Assembly (NCBI GenBank): GCA_029573925.1
Contig: JAKQBV010000129.1
Location: 1 to 10,476, forward strand
Source of the DNA: a bacterium
GTDB lineage: Bacteria; UBP15; UBA6099
Length of the DNA: 10,476 bases
Direction: 5' to 3'
Shown here: in pieces, positions 1-6,521 of the stretch
Layout: the number at the start of each line of letters is the position of its first letter
How positions within the stretch are numbered: the first letter of the stretch is position 1
The notes under the pieces: generated by a model
Told to the model about the DNA's origin: nothing
What the model saw: the letters and a program-made list of their open reading frames with translations, nothing else
Databases searched by the model: none
Translations under genes and position numbers: made by a program

Positions 1-419
1 CGAGGCGGTTCGAGGCGAGCGCGCTGAGATCGATGTTGAGGCTGATAGGGGTGGCCCCGTACTACACGTTCAACACGAAGGGCAAGGAGGAAACGGACGA
101 CTATCGAGCGCCGATAGCCCGTCTGTTGCAGGAGCAGAAGGAGGAGGCGCGGCTGATGCCCGGAACGGTGAGGACGGACGAGGTGGTGTTCAACGTGCCG
201 GGTCTCGGAAAGAACTATCTGCGCGCGCGGCAGCATCACGACATCATAGCGATACTGCCGGACGGCAGGCGGGTGTACGAGTTTCATCCGTGGGAAAAAC
301 AACTCTCGCTGGTGGACACGTATACGCATGCGGATGTGTCGATATACGACTATCTGAGGCGGCTGGAGAAAGCGGGCGAGGACGTAAGCAAATACAGGAC
401 GATATGGTATTACTATTGA
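1..419 (+). CDS. KamA-family radical SAM protein (lysine/glutamate 2,3-aminomutase-like), C-terminal end only
   Basis: The reading frame is open from the left edge (first whole codon at 3) to TGA at 417-419, so this is the last ~138 residues of a gene that begins outside the window. The ATG at 33 is internal, because family-like sequence precedes it. The segment matches the C-terminal part of KamA-family enzymes: GVAPYYTFNTKGKEETDDYR, then a region like the family's Q-Q-E-A-R-x-x-P-G, then VVFNVPGLGKNYLRA and LPDGRRVYEFHPWEK. Family members use an iron-sulfur cluster, SAM and PLP to move amino groups between alpha and beta carbons of lysine or glutamate; others are EpmB-like or uncharacterised. 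The CxxxCxxC cluster and PLP lysine lie upstream of the window, so substrate cannot be assigned. The ending is longer than that of clostridial lysine aminomutase and looks like the broader uncharacterised branch. It converges on hicA with no visible terminator between them. Confidence 0.8.
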   Translation, partial: RRFEASALRSMLRLIGVAPYYTFNTKGKEETDDYRAPIARLLQEQKEEARLMPGTVRTDEVVFNVPGLGKNYLRARQHHDIIAILPDGRRVYEFHPWEKQLSLVDTYTHADVSIYDYLRRLEKAGEDVSKYRTIWYYY

Positions 420-471
420 GGCTGTTCGGGGCGCTAGAAAGCAATCGGCAGATTCTTGTTCAGTCGGTCAT

Positions 472-684
472 CTATAATAGTTTCTTGAATTCTTCCACAG
501 TCATTCCGGCGTCTTTAATGATTCCGCCCATCGTGAAGGCGTCCACCGGATTCGCTCGGGGTATGATGATTATGCGCTCTCCGTTCGTCATGGAAATATG
601 TTTTCCCTGTCGAATCACTCGAAACCCCGCTTTTTCAAACGCATTCACGGCTCTTGAATGGGATACATCGGGTAGTTTGGGCAT
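472..684 (-). CDS. hicA: HicA-family mRNA interferase toxin
   Basis: A 70-residue protein with the full HicA pattern: an N-terminal helix (AVNAFEKAGFRVIRQ), the strand with the single conserved histidine (RQGKHISM, His29), IIIIPRANPVDAFTMGGIIK, and a C-terminal helix DAGMTVEEFKKLL. HicA toxins have a double-stranded-RNA-binding-like fold and cleave mRNA using this histidine; the cognate HicB blocks the active face. All expected parts are present and the length is normal, so it is probably active. It begins 2 bases after the hicB stop codon, so the two are almost certainly cotranscribed and translationally coupled. The only Shine-Dalgarno-like GAGG lies about 14 bases before the ATG, inside the end of hicB, which favours coupled re-initiation. 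Confidence 0.93.
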   Translation of the reverse strand: MPKLPDVSHSRAVNAFEKAGFRVIRQGKHISMTNGERIIIIPRANPVDAFTMGGIIKDAGMTVEEFKKLL

Positions 685-686
685 GC

Positions 687-884
687 TTATACCGCAACCT
701 CGACAAAGCGGCTTTCCTTGTCTTTAGCAAGCTCATCGACAGCGGCCAGATATGTTTCTATGGCATCTTTGATGTTCTCAAGAGCTTCCTCTTCGGTTTT
801 TCCCTGCGACCAGCAACCGGGAAGGCCGGGACAGGATACTGAATATCCCTCATCTGTTTTTTGCAGATTGACTCTATATCGCAT
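687..884 (-). CDS. hicB: HicB-family antitoxin, short form
   Basis: A 65-residue protein beginning MRYRVNLQKTDEGYSVSCP and continuing LPGCWSQGKTEEEALENIK, the hallmark of the HicB N-terminal domain, a degenerate RNase-H-like fold that binds and neutralises HicA. I chose the ATG at 884, not the in-frame ATG at 890, because GGAG (893-896, minus strand) sits 8 bases before the first and only 2 bases before the second. After the helix IKDAIETYLAAVDELAKD the protein ends at once in SRFVEVAV, so no C-terminal ribbon-helix-helix or helix-turn-helix DNA-binding domain is encoded; the hicA start follows 2 bases later. Antitoxin-first order is normal for many hicBA loci. The pair is less GC-rich than its neighbours (about 48% over 481-660), which suggests horizontal acquisition. 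Confidence 0.92.
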   Translation of the reverse strand: MRYRVNLQKTDEGYSVSCPGLPGCWSQGKTEEEALENIKDAIETYLAAVDELAKDKESRFVEVAV

Positions 885-912
885 CTTCATCTCTCCCGAA
901 TGCTTTTATTAC

Positions 913-941
913 ATTATATAACCCGGAGCAGACATGGACAA
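913..941 (-). promoter_or_regulatory. Promoter for hicBA
   Basis: On the minus strand a perfect TATAAT (918-913) lies 17 bases downstream of TTGTCC (941-936; four of six match TTGACA). Transcription would begin near 906 and give a leader of about 20 bases containing the GGGAG ribosome-binding site for hicB. Seen directly; activity is inferred. Confidence 0.6.
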
Positions 942-967
942 GGCAGGTCTTGAGGCGCGGCGGGGGC

Positions 968-996
968 TTATGAACATTGTGGCAAAGCGCTATAAT
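968..996 (+). promoter_or_regulatory. Probable promoter for the AOR gene
   Basis: A perfect TATAAT (991-996) lies 17 bases after a poor -35 (TTATGA at 968-973, three of six matches). It is 30 bases upstream of the AOR ATG, whose GAGG ribosome-binding site is at 1017-1020. It would be back to back with the hicBA promoter; the -35 elements are about 26 bases apart, so regulators could act on both. Confidence 0.45.
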
Positions 997-1026
997 AGCG
1001 GGGAGTGAAAAGAAGCGAGGCGAGCC

Positions 1027-3087
1027 ATGTTCGGATACTGTGGAAAACTGCTGTATGTCAATCTGACGGACGGGAAACTCGAAGACAGGGAGTTGTCGGA
1101 GGCGGACGCCAAGAAATACATGGGCGGGGCGGCGCTGGCGGCGAGGATACTGTTCGACATGAAAGCGTACGCGGCGGACCCGTTAGGGGCGGACAACACC
1201 ATTGTGTTCATGACGGGGCCGTTGACGGGGACGCTGATGCCGGGGTCCGGCAGGTTCGAGGTCGCCGCGAGGTCGCCGCTTACCGGCGGGTTCGGAGTGT
1301 CGAGCGCGGGCGGGTTCTTCGGAGCGGAGTTGAAACGCGCGGGGTACGACGGGATTATCATAACCGGGGCTGCCGCATCTCCAGTTTACCTTTGGATAAA
1401 AGACGGCGCTGCGGAGTTGCTCCCTGCGGAAGGTCTCTGGGGAAAGACAGGCACGGATACGATGAAGGCCATCAGCGAGGAGCGAGGAGAAAAGAACTGC
1501 CGGACGGCCTGCATCGGCCCTGCGGGCGAAAACCTTGTAAGATACGCGTGCGTCATCGCGGGAAGCCACAACTTCGCGGGCCGAACCGGGCTGGGCGCGG
1601 TCATGGGCGCGAAAAAGCTGAAGGCGGTCTCCGTCAAGGGAAAAGCGCAGGTGGAGCTTGCTGAAAAACAGGAGTTCATGGATGTCAGGGAAAAAATTCT
1701 GAAGACGCTCGCCGAGGACGTGACGGCGAAATCGTATTCCGCGTACGGGACCGCCGGAACTATGCAGCTTGGGATGCTGGTCAGCGACGTGCCGACGAAG
1801 AACTGGCGGGTGGCTGACTGGGAGGAAGGCTCAGACAAGCTGAACGGGATATCCGTTGCTGAAACGATATTGTCCGGAACGAAGTCGTGCTACGCGTGTC
1901 CGATAGGGTGCAAGCGGGTGGTGACGATCCCGGACGGGCCGTACGCGAGAGAGAACGCGGTCGGGCCGGAATACGAGACGGTCGCTTCGATGGGGACGAT
2001 GCAGCTTGTGGACGACATAGAGGCGGTGACGGCGGCGAACGAGCTTTGCAACGAGCTTGGGATGGACACAATATCGGCGGGTTCGTCGATAGCGTTTCTG
2101 AGGGAGTGTTACGAGTCCGGGCTGATTGGCGACGAAGAGACGGGGGGGCGCGAGCTGAAATGGGGCGCGGCGGATCAGACGCTCGAACTGCTGGAGTTGA
2201 CGGCGAGACGCGAAGGCCCCGGCGCTCTTTTGGCGGATGGCGTGAAGCGAATGAGCGAAAAGATAGGAAAAGGCTCAGAGGAGTTCGGGGTGCACGCGAA
2301 AGGGCTTGAAGCCCCGATGCACGATCCGCGCGCCTATCACGGGCTGGCGCTCGCGTACGCGACTTCGCCGCGCGGAGCGTGCCACATCACCCACGCCGAC
2401 CTTGTGGCTGAGATGGGCGTTTACACCTATCCGGAATTCGGCGTGACGGGCGGCTACGAAACCATTTCGAGCAAGGGCAAGGCGGAGATGGTGGCGGGAA
2501 GCGAGAATCTGGGGATGGTGGCCGGCTCGGCCGTGATGTGCATGTTCGTCATCTGGCCTCTGTCGATGAAGAGGGAGGTTCTTCCGGCGTTGAACGCGGC
2601 GACCGGGTTTGGCTGGAGCATGGCCGATCTTGTGGCGATTGGCGAAAGAGGATGGCATCTGCAACGGGCATTCTGCAACATGGCGGGAATGACGGCGGCG
2701 GACGACAAGGTGTCGCCCCGCGCGCTGAAGCCGCACCTCGAAGGCTCGCCGACAGGGCTGGACAAAGTGGTGGCGACGATGACGTCGTTCAGCCCTCCGC
2801 CGTTGCCGTTCGTCAAAACCGTCGCCAACGCCGCTGTCGGCAGGATAATCCCGGTGCAGAAAAACGTGGTGAAGGGGCTTGGCAGGCTGCTGTTCACCAA
2901 AAAGCTGAGCGCCGCCGAAATGAAAAAGAAGGAGTCTCCGGACTTGGAATATATGCTGCGGGAATACTACACGGTGAGGGAGCTTGACCGGGAGGGCAGG
3001 GCGCGCCCGCGCAAGCTTGCCGAATTGCAACTGGCGGACGTCGCGGAAACGATGTTCCCCGGCGGCGAATCGCGTCCGACGGACTAA
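1027..3087 (+). CDS. aor: Aldehyde:ferredoxin oxidoreductase family protein (tungstopterin enzyme)
   Basis: A 686-residue protein. The AOR N-terminal domain (about 3-205) opens with GYCGKLLYVNLTDG and contains GRTGLGAVMGAKKLKAVSV. The AOR C-terminal domains follow. The cluster motif CYACPIGC gives Cys288, Cys291 and Cys295, with Cys505 (VMCMF) as the likely fourth 4Fe-4S ligand. LGMDTIS is the first pterin-site motif, HDPRAYHGLALAYATSPRG is typical of the family, and FCNMAGMTAADDKVSPR matches the FNxRxGxTRxDDxLPxR signature. The enzymes oxidise aldehydes to acids, or run in reverse, in the cytoplasm with ferredoxin and a tungsten bis-pterin cofactor. Odd points: the second pterin motif, usually DxxGLC, reads GSAVMC; and residues ~578-638 look like an insertion, making it longer than typical ~605-residue members. 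Start: GAGG six bases before the ATG. The substrate is unknown. It is followed after four bases by a TauE-like exporter. Confidence 0.92.
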   Translation: MFGYCGKLLYVNLTDGKLEDRELSEADAKKYMGGAALAARILFDMKAYAADPLGADNTIVFMTGPLTGTLMPGSGRFEVAARSPLTGGFGVSSAGGFFGAELKRAGYDGIIITGAAASPVYLWIKDGAAELLPAEGLWGKTGTDTMKAISEERGEKNCRTACIGPAGENLVRYACVIAGSHNFAGRTGLGAVMGAKKLKAVSVKGKAQVELAEKQEFMDVREKILKTLAEDVTAKSYSAYGTAGTMQLGMLVSDVPTKNWRVADWEEGSDKLNGISVAETILSGTKSCYACPIGCKRVVTIPDGPYARENAVGPEYETVASMGTMQLVDDIEAVTAANELCNELGMDTISAGSSIAFLRECYESGLIGDEETGGRELKWGAADQTLELLELTARREGPGALLADGVKRMSEKIGKGSEEFGVHAKGLEAPMHDPRAYHGLALAYATSPRGACHITHADLVAEMGVYTYPEFGVTGGYETISSKGKAEMVAGSENLGMVAGSAVMCMFVIWPLSMKREVLPALNAATGFGWSMADLVAIGERGWHLQRAFCNMAGMTAADDKVSPRALKPHLEGSPTGLDKVVATMTSFSPPPLPFVKTVANAAVGRIIPVQKNVVKGLGRLLFTKKLSAAEMKKKESPDLEYMLREYYTVRELDREGRARPRKLAELQLADVAETMFPGGESRPTD

Positions 3088-3091
3088 TCTC

Positions 3092-3937
3092 TTGGAGTCT
3101 CAAACATTCATAGCGTTCGCGGCGGTCGGCCTTTTCGCGGGCACGATAGCCTCGCTGCTCGGCGTGGGCGGCGGCATAGTGTTCATGCCTGCGGTTTTTT
3201 ATTATTACTCTCTTTCATCCATAGACGCGGATTTTGCGGTGAAGAGCGCGGTGGCAACGAGTCTTGCGATGATTGTTTTCACCGCCATGTCGGGCGGCCT
3301 CGGTCATTTTCGCAAAGGCAACTATATCCCCGGCGCGCTTAAGTGGCTGGTTCCCGGCAGCGTGGCCGGGGCGGCCGCAGGCTCTCACTTTGCGCTGATT
3401 GTTCATGGAGAGTCGATTAAGGCCGCGTACGCCGTTTTTCTTTTCATAATAGCGATTCAGATGGTGTTTGGAAAAGACAAGCGGCGGACTTGCGACGGCG
3501 GCGGCTCGGACAACGAGGCAAGAATTTCCGCCATGCCTCTGCTGCTTGTCGGACTTGTGTCAGGCGTGTTGTCCGGTTTTGTGGGAGGAGGAGGCGGAGT
3601 GATCATAGTGCCCGCCCTGTATTTCCTCACCCGAAGTCCCATCACGAAATGCGTGGGAGAATCGACGTTGCTGATAATATTCACTGCGGCGGCCGGCTCG
3701 ATCAGGTTTATTCTAGCGTCGCCATTGGAGATGGAAGCTCCGTTAATGGTCGGGTACGTGAACATAGCGATATGCGCGGCGATGGTTCCGGCGGCCATAC
3801 TCGGCGCGCGCCTCGGCGTGTCCATATCCTCGCGAGTGAACCCAGACATTCTAAGACGCGCGTTTTCCGTCGTCTGCGTCTTCATCGGACTCGAAATGAT
3901 AGACGCTTTTACTCTGCTCCAAAACTTTTTCAAATGA
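3092..3937 (+). CDS. TauE/SafE-family sulfite/organosulfonate-type anion exporter
   Basis: A polytopic membrane protein of about 281 residues with the two-repeat structure of the TauE/SafE family. The first repeat starts GTIASLLGVGGGIVFMPAVF and the second GVLSGFVGGGGGVIIVPALY. These glycine-rich hairpins open each half, and roughly eight hydrophobic segments are visible. A polar loop (KDKRRTCDGGGSDNEARIS) separates the halves. I chose TTG at 3092: it is four bases after the AOR stop, has GGA about eight bases upstream, and begins just before the first helix. An ATG at 2984 would add a stretch lying within the AOR gene, read in another frame and unlike a membrane protein; the next ATG (3185) would remove part of repeat one. 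Characterised relatives export sulfite, sulfoacetate or other small anions, but many are unassigned. Tight spacing behind AOR suggests one mRNA and perhaps removal of a product of that pathway (inference). Confidence 0.85.
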   Translation: MESQTFIAFAAVGLFAGTIASLLGVGGGIVFMPAVFYYYSLSSIDADFAVKSAVATSLAMIVFTAMSGGLGHFRKGNYIPGALKWLVPGSVAGAAAGSHFALIVHGESIKAAYAVFLFIIAIQMVFGKDKRRTCDGGGSDNEARISAMPLLLVGLVSGVLSGFVGGGGGVIIVPALYFLTRSPITKCVGESTLLIIFTAAAGSIRFILASPLEMEAPLMVGYVNIAICAAMVPAAILGARLGVSISSRVNPDILRRAFSVVCVFIGLEMIDAFTLLQNFFK

Positions 3938-3971
3938 CATAGATGTTTTTTGCTTGGGGTTTACAAGCCGG

Positions 3972-4706
3972 TTAAGCGAGGCGGGGGCGGGCGGTGTCGC
4001 TGAAGAGCATATCGAGACTCCAAGGGACGGCTGAGTAAAGGGTGGCGGGATGCCCGCCGAGCTGCGCCCATTCGCAGTCGCCGTAAGAGAAATGCCACCA
4101 TTCGCAAGGCGTCTTCTTGAATCCGTGTTGTGTGAAGCAATCGGCGAACTTCTCTCTTAATTCATCGGTTTGCGGGCCGCCGTCGGCGGCGTCGCCTTTG
4201 GAATCAACGAAGATGGTTTTGAATGAGTCGCCGCCGAAGTCAGCGCGGCGGTTGTTCCGGATGTCCCACAGGGAGGCGTCCACAGCCGCGCCGCATGGGT
4301 GGCCGCCGTATCTCGGATCCGCGGAGAACGAATTGACGAAGGCGGCTAGGTCGTCTTCGGAATCCATGCGGGGGCCGAAAAACTTAAAGTAGGCGCTTAC
4401 AAGCGAAAAGCATATTCTCTGTACATGGGGCGGGCGGTAGGCGTCGATGAGGAGCAGCCTGTAATCCGGGCCGAAGGCGTCTATGACGGACTCGGCGGCG
4501 GCGCGGGTCATTTCAAGGACTGTCCGCCGCAGGAACATGCGCCCCGCCATCGGAGCCGCCGACAGCGGCTGCGGCTGTTTTTTCCACAGCCTGTCGTCGT
4601 CGGGAACAAGCACAAGCTCTTCTCCGTTGTCGCGTTGCTCGATTCTTGCGCACGCGTCTAGATATTCTCTTCCGAATCGCAGAATCTCTCTTTGTCTGTC
4701 ATTCAT
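3972..4706 (-). CDS. ddpX: VanX/DdpX-type D-alanyl-D-alanine dipeptidase (peptidase M15D)
   Basis: A 244-residue protein with the M15D catalytic set. Arg91 is in DAYRPPHVQ (the VanX Arg71 equivalent). The zinc motif GGHPCGAAVD supplies His136 and Asp143; the usual leading serine of SxHxxGxAxD is glycine here. CEWWHFSYGD gives the catalytic base Glu202 and third zinc ligand His205. In the family the enzyme hydrolyses D-Ala-D-Ala, either removing normal peptidoglycan precursor during vancomycin resistance (VanX) or recovering D-alanine from wall turnover (DdpX). No signal peptide or membrane segment is seen, so it should be cytoplasmic. There is no vanH, vanA ligase or vanRS nearby, which favours turnover over resistance. 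Its ATG overlaps the end of the upstream membrane glycosyltransferase gene by 8 bases, indicating translational coupling. About 20-30 residues longer than typical VanX. It ends convergent with the TauE-like gene. Confidence 0.9.
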   Translation of the reverse strand: MNDRQREILRFGREYLDACARIEQRDNGEELVLVPDDDRLWKKQPQPLSAAPMAGRMFLRRTVLEMTRAAAESVIDAFGPDYRLLLIDAYRPPHVQRICFSLVSAYFKFFGPRMDSEDDLAAFVNSFSADPRYGGHPCGAAVDASLWDIRNNRRADFGGDSFKTIFVDSKGDAADGGPQTDELREKFADCFTQHGFKKTPCEWWHFSYGDCEWAQLGGHPATLYSAVPWSLDMLFSDTARPRLA

Positions 4707-6339
4707 CAGGGGACGCCTCCGGAGCGGAATGTTTGCGTTTGAGAAACAGCGCTAAGACGGAAACAGCGAAGGCCGCCGCGGCGAGCGAGGCGAGGAAAGC
4801 GAGCAGTGGCCGCGTCCAGTCCGCCGAACCGGGAAAGAATCTTGGGAAATGCAGCCACCAGTAATCGAAGCCGGCGGCAGTTTCCGGGCGGGGCGGGGGC
4901 GCGTAAGCCATCAGGCCGCGCCACGGGAAATCTTTCAACATCCGCTCCCTCAACTCGTCAGCCGGAAGGCCGCGATCGAGCGCGGCGTGTTTCAGCAGCC
5001 ACCAGTGGCCGGCGACAGGCGAGAACTCAGGGGCGAAGTGCAACGCGAGCATTTCGTCCCTCATTCCCGCGCGCTCCGGAATATCTTTCATCCATCGCGG
5101 TTCGAGCATGCGGGTCTGTAATATGTATTCGTGGAAATTCACGGTGGAGCCGAGTATCTGGATGAAGAAGGAGAGCGCGGCGAGCGCGGCGAGGGATGTC
5201 TTAGCGGAGGGGCGCAGCGCGGAGAAGCCTCTGACGAGGGGCAGCAGCGGAAGCGCCATAAGGGGGACGACGGGGACGATCAGCCTCGGCCCCCAAGCCC
5301 AGTCGCCGTGCCACGCCCACCAGCGGGAGTAGAGGAGGAAGGCGGCGGCAGACGCGGCCCATACGAGGAAGCTTTCCGCGCGGCGCTCCCTGTGAAAGGC
5401 TCCCGCCGCCGCCACGGAAGCGAGGAGGATCGGCGCGTACAGGAAGACGCTTTTACCGGGGCTGAATAGCAATCCGTACAGGCCGGACAGAGGGGAGACG
5501 TTGAACCCGAACGCGGCGTCCCTGCCCGCGTCGTATCCGAGGGCGAAAGGGGAGCCGAACCTGATGTCGTTCAGAAACAGGATGACGGCGGCGAATACGG
5601 AGGCGGAGGCGCAGAAAGCGGTGGCGCGCATGAAACCGGCGCGGCGCGGGCCTGCGGAGAACAACAGATAGAGCGCGAATATGGGGACGAAGAGAAGGTT
5701 TGCGGATTTCGCGAGGGCGGCGGCTCCGATGAAAGCGCCTGCGGCGGCGGCGGCCCCCGCGCCGACTCCCTCCCGGCCCCGCGCGCGCGCCGCGAACAGC
5801 GCGCAACCCGTTATCATGCAGGCTTGCAGCGGCTCGCTGAACCCGAACCGCGCGTAGGGCATCATCATCGTCGCTAGGCCGAGCAGGAACGCGCAAACCG
5901 CCGACGCTTTGACGCCGTAACCAAGCTCCAGAGCAAGAAGAAAGAAAAGGACGATCCCCAGCGCGGATATGATCGGCACGCTCATAACAGAGACGAAATA
6001 GACGAAGTAGAACCTGTGGACAGGCTCGGCTCCGCGCGGGGCCAGCGCTTTGCCGACGGCGTAGAACGGAGCTTCCAGCAGGGACTGTCCGACGCCGAAC
6101 TTGGAGTAAAATTTGCCGTCCGGCCCCTGTTCAAGGGGAACGACCGGGCTTTTTTCGCTCATGCCGAGCGAACGGTTCTCCACAATCGAAGCGGCGACGA
6201 GGAAGTACGCCGCCGGGTCGCCGTTCGGCAACCAGCCTCTGGCGATTGACGCATAGAGGGCTGTCCAAAATATGAAGAAGGCGGCGAGAAAAATCCTCGA
6301 CGCGCCGCCGCGATTTTGTTTTAGGGTTCCGCCGCTCAT
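4699..6339 (-). CDS. Polytopic GT-C-type glycosyltransferase (ArnT/PMT-like family)
   Basis: A 546-residue membrane protein. After a short basic N-terminus come a first helix (about 16-34) and a loop with NGDPAAYF (Asp41), the position of the catalytic acidic residue in GT-C enzymes. Then follow KFYSKFGVGQSLLEAPFYAV (77-96), FSEP (167-170), NDIRFGSPFALGYD, a loop with SPGKSVFLYAP, and RWWAWHGDWAWGPRLIVPV, a layout common to bacterial lipid-linked sugar transferases. I count about ten to twelve hydrophobic segments, the last at about 505-535, followed by a basic tail. Such proteins take a sugar from a polyprenyl-phosphate donor and add it to lipid, glycan or protein outside the membrane. Donor and acceptor are unknown. 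Start: GGAG five bases before the ATG. The gene overlaps the dipeptidase gene downstream and diverges from the UbiA-like gene, a possible donor-lipid enzyme. Confidence 0.75.
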   Translation of the reverse strand: MSGGTLKQNRGGASRIFLAAFFIFWTALYASIARGWLPNGDPAAYFLVAASIVENRSLGMSEKSPVVPLEQGPDGKFYSKFGVGQSLLEAPFYAVGKALAPRGAEPVHRFYFVYFVSVMSVPIISALGIVLFFLLALELGYGVKASAVCAFLLGLATMMMPYARFGFSEPLQACMITGCALFAARARGREGVGAGAAAAAGAFIGAAALAKSANLLFVPIFALYLLFSAGPRRAGFMRATAFCASASVFAAVILFLNDIRFGSPFALGYDAGRDAAFGFNVSPLSGLYGLLFSPGKSVFLYAPILLASVAAAGAFHRERRAESFLVWAASAAAFLLYSRWWAWHGDWAWGPRLIVPVVPLMALPLLPLVRGFSALRPSAKTSLAALAALSFFIQILGSTVNFHEYILQTRMLEPRWMKDIPERAGMRDEMLALHFAPEFSPVAGHWWLLKHAALDRGLPADELRERMLKDFPWRGLMAYAPPPRPETAAGFDYWWLHFPRFFPGSADWTRPLLAFLASLAAAAFAVSVLALFLKRKHSAPEASPDE

Positions 6340-6349
6340 GCCGTCTCCG

Positions 6350-6364
6350 CCGGCGTTTCGCCGG
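6350..6364. repeat. Perfect small inverted repeat in the leader of the glycosyltransferase gene
   Basis: CCGGCG, three bases, CGCCGG: a 6-bp GC stem with a 3-base loop between the extended -10 element and the ribosome-binding site of the minus-strand gene. It would form a short hairpin in the 5' leader just before GGAG. In DNA this GC-rich a hairpin of this size may be chance. Confidence 0.4.
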
Positions 6365-6373
6365 TATCCCGCA

Positions 6374-6382
6374 ATTATAGCA
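6374..6382 (-). promoter_or_regulatory. Extended -10 promoter element for the glycosyltransferase-dipeptidase unit
   Basis: On the minus strand TGCTATAAT is a perfect extended -10 (TG, one base, TATAAT), ending 34 bases before the ATG at 6339. No -35 resembling TTGACA is present at 16-18 bases spacing, as is common for extended -10 promoters. The ribosome-binding site GGAG lies five bases before the ATG. Confidence 0.5.
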
Positions 6383-6435
6383 CAGCGCGGACGGGCGCGC
6401 TTCGCCTCGGTTCGCTTCTCCCGCGCGGCGCAATG

Positions 6436-6444
6436 TGATATGCT
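6436..6444 (+). promoter_or_regulatory. Possible extended -10 promoter for the UbiA-like gene
   Basis: TGATATGCT fits the extended -10 layout (TG, one base, TATGCT; four of six match TATAAT). The -35 position (TTCTCC at 6416-6421) matches poorly. Transcription would begin near 6451 and give a leader of about 70 bases. Weak evidence. Confidence 0.3.
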
Positions 6445-6456
6445 TTCACGGAAATG

Positions 6457-6489
6457 GACGCAGGGTGGAAGAGCCTTTTAGCCTGCGTC
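6457..6489 (+). promoter_or_regulatory. Stem-loop in the 5' leader of the UbiA-like gene
   Basis: GACGCAGG (6457-6464) pairs perfectly with CCTGCGTC (6482-6489) across a 17-base loop, giving an 8-bp stem about 32 bases before the ATG at 6522. It would be at the very start of a transcript from the element at 6436-6444. It has no T-run, so it is not an intrinsic terminator, and I do not recognise a known riboswitch. Confidence 0.4.
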
Positions 6490-6521
6490 ACGAGTCGGGA
6501 TATCCGGCGGATTTACTGCAA

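Noticed and set aside
934..1008. A 24-codon ORF (MDKAGLEARRGLMNIVAKRY...) with GGAG five bases before its ATG, between the hicBA and AOR genes
   Set aside because: It overlaps the -35/-10 elements of both divergent promoters, has no promoter of its own that I can see, and resembles no known small protein. The ribosome-binding-like GGAG is not enough to call a gene.
2275..3030. A 251-codon open frame on the minus strand opposite the AOR gene
   Set aside because: It is a GC-driven shadow: rich in Arg, His and Pro, with no family resemblance, and fully covered by the well-supported AOR coding sequence.
2984..3091. Upstream ATG start for the TauE-like exporter, overlapping AOR by about 100 bases
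   Set aside because: The extra residues (Arg-rich, from a second frame of the AOR gene) are unlike a membrane protein N-terminus, and no ribosome-binding site supports the ATG.
3918..3971. Terminator between the convergent exporter and dipeptidase genes
   Set aside because: There is a T6 run (3946-3951) and a 5-bp GCTTG/CAAGC stem, but the order is wrong for either direction: the T-run precedes the stem on the plus strand and reads as an A-run on the minus strand.
5453..5896. A 147-codon minus-strand frame within the glycosyltransferase gene in another phase
   Set aside because: The composition is almost all Arg, Pro and Ala with no recognisable motif, while the overlapping frame encodes clear membrane helices and GT-C motifs.
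6435..6521. Upstream GTG start for the UbiA-like protein
   Set aside because: The extra 29 residues do not match the family, span the leader hairpin, and lack a ribosome-binding site; the ATG at 6522 begins just before conserved sequence.
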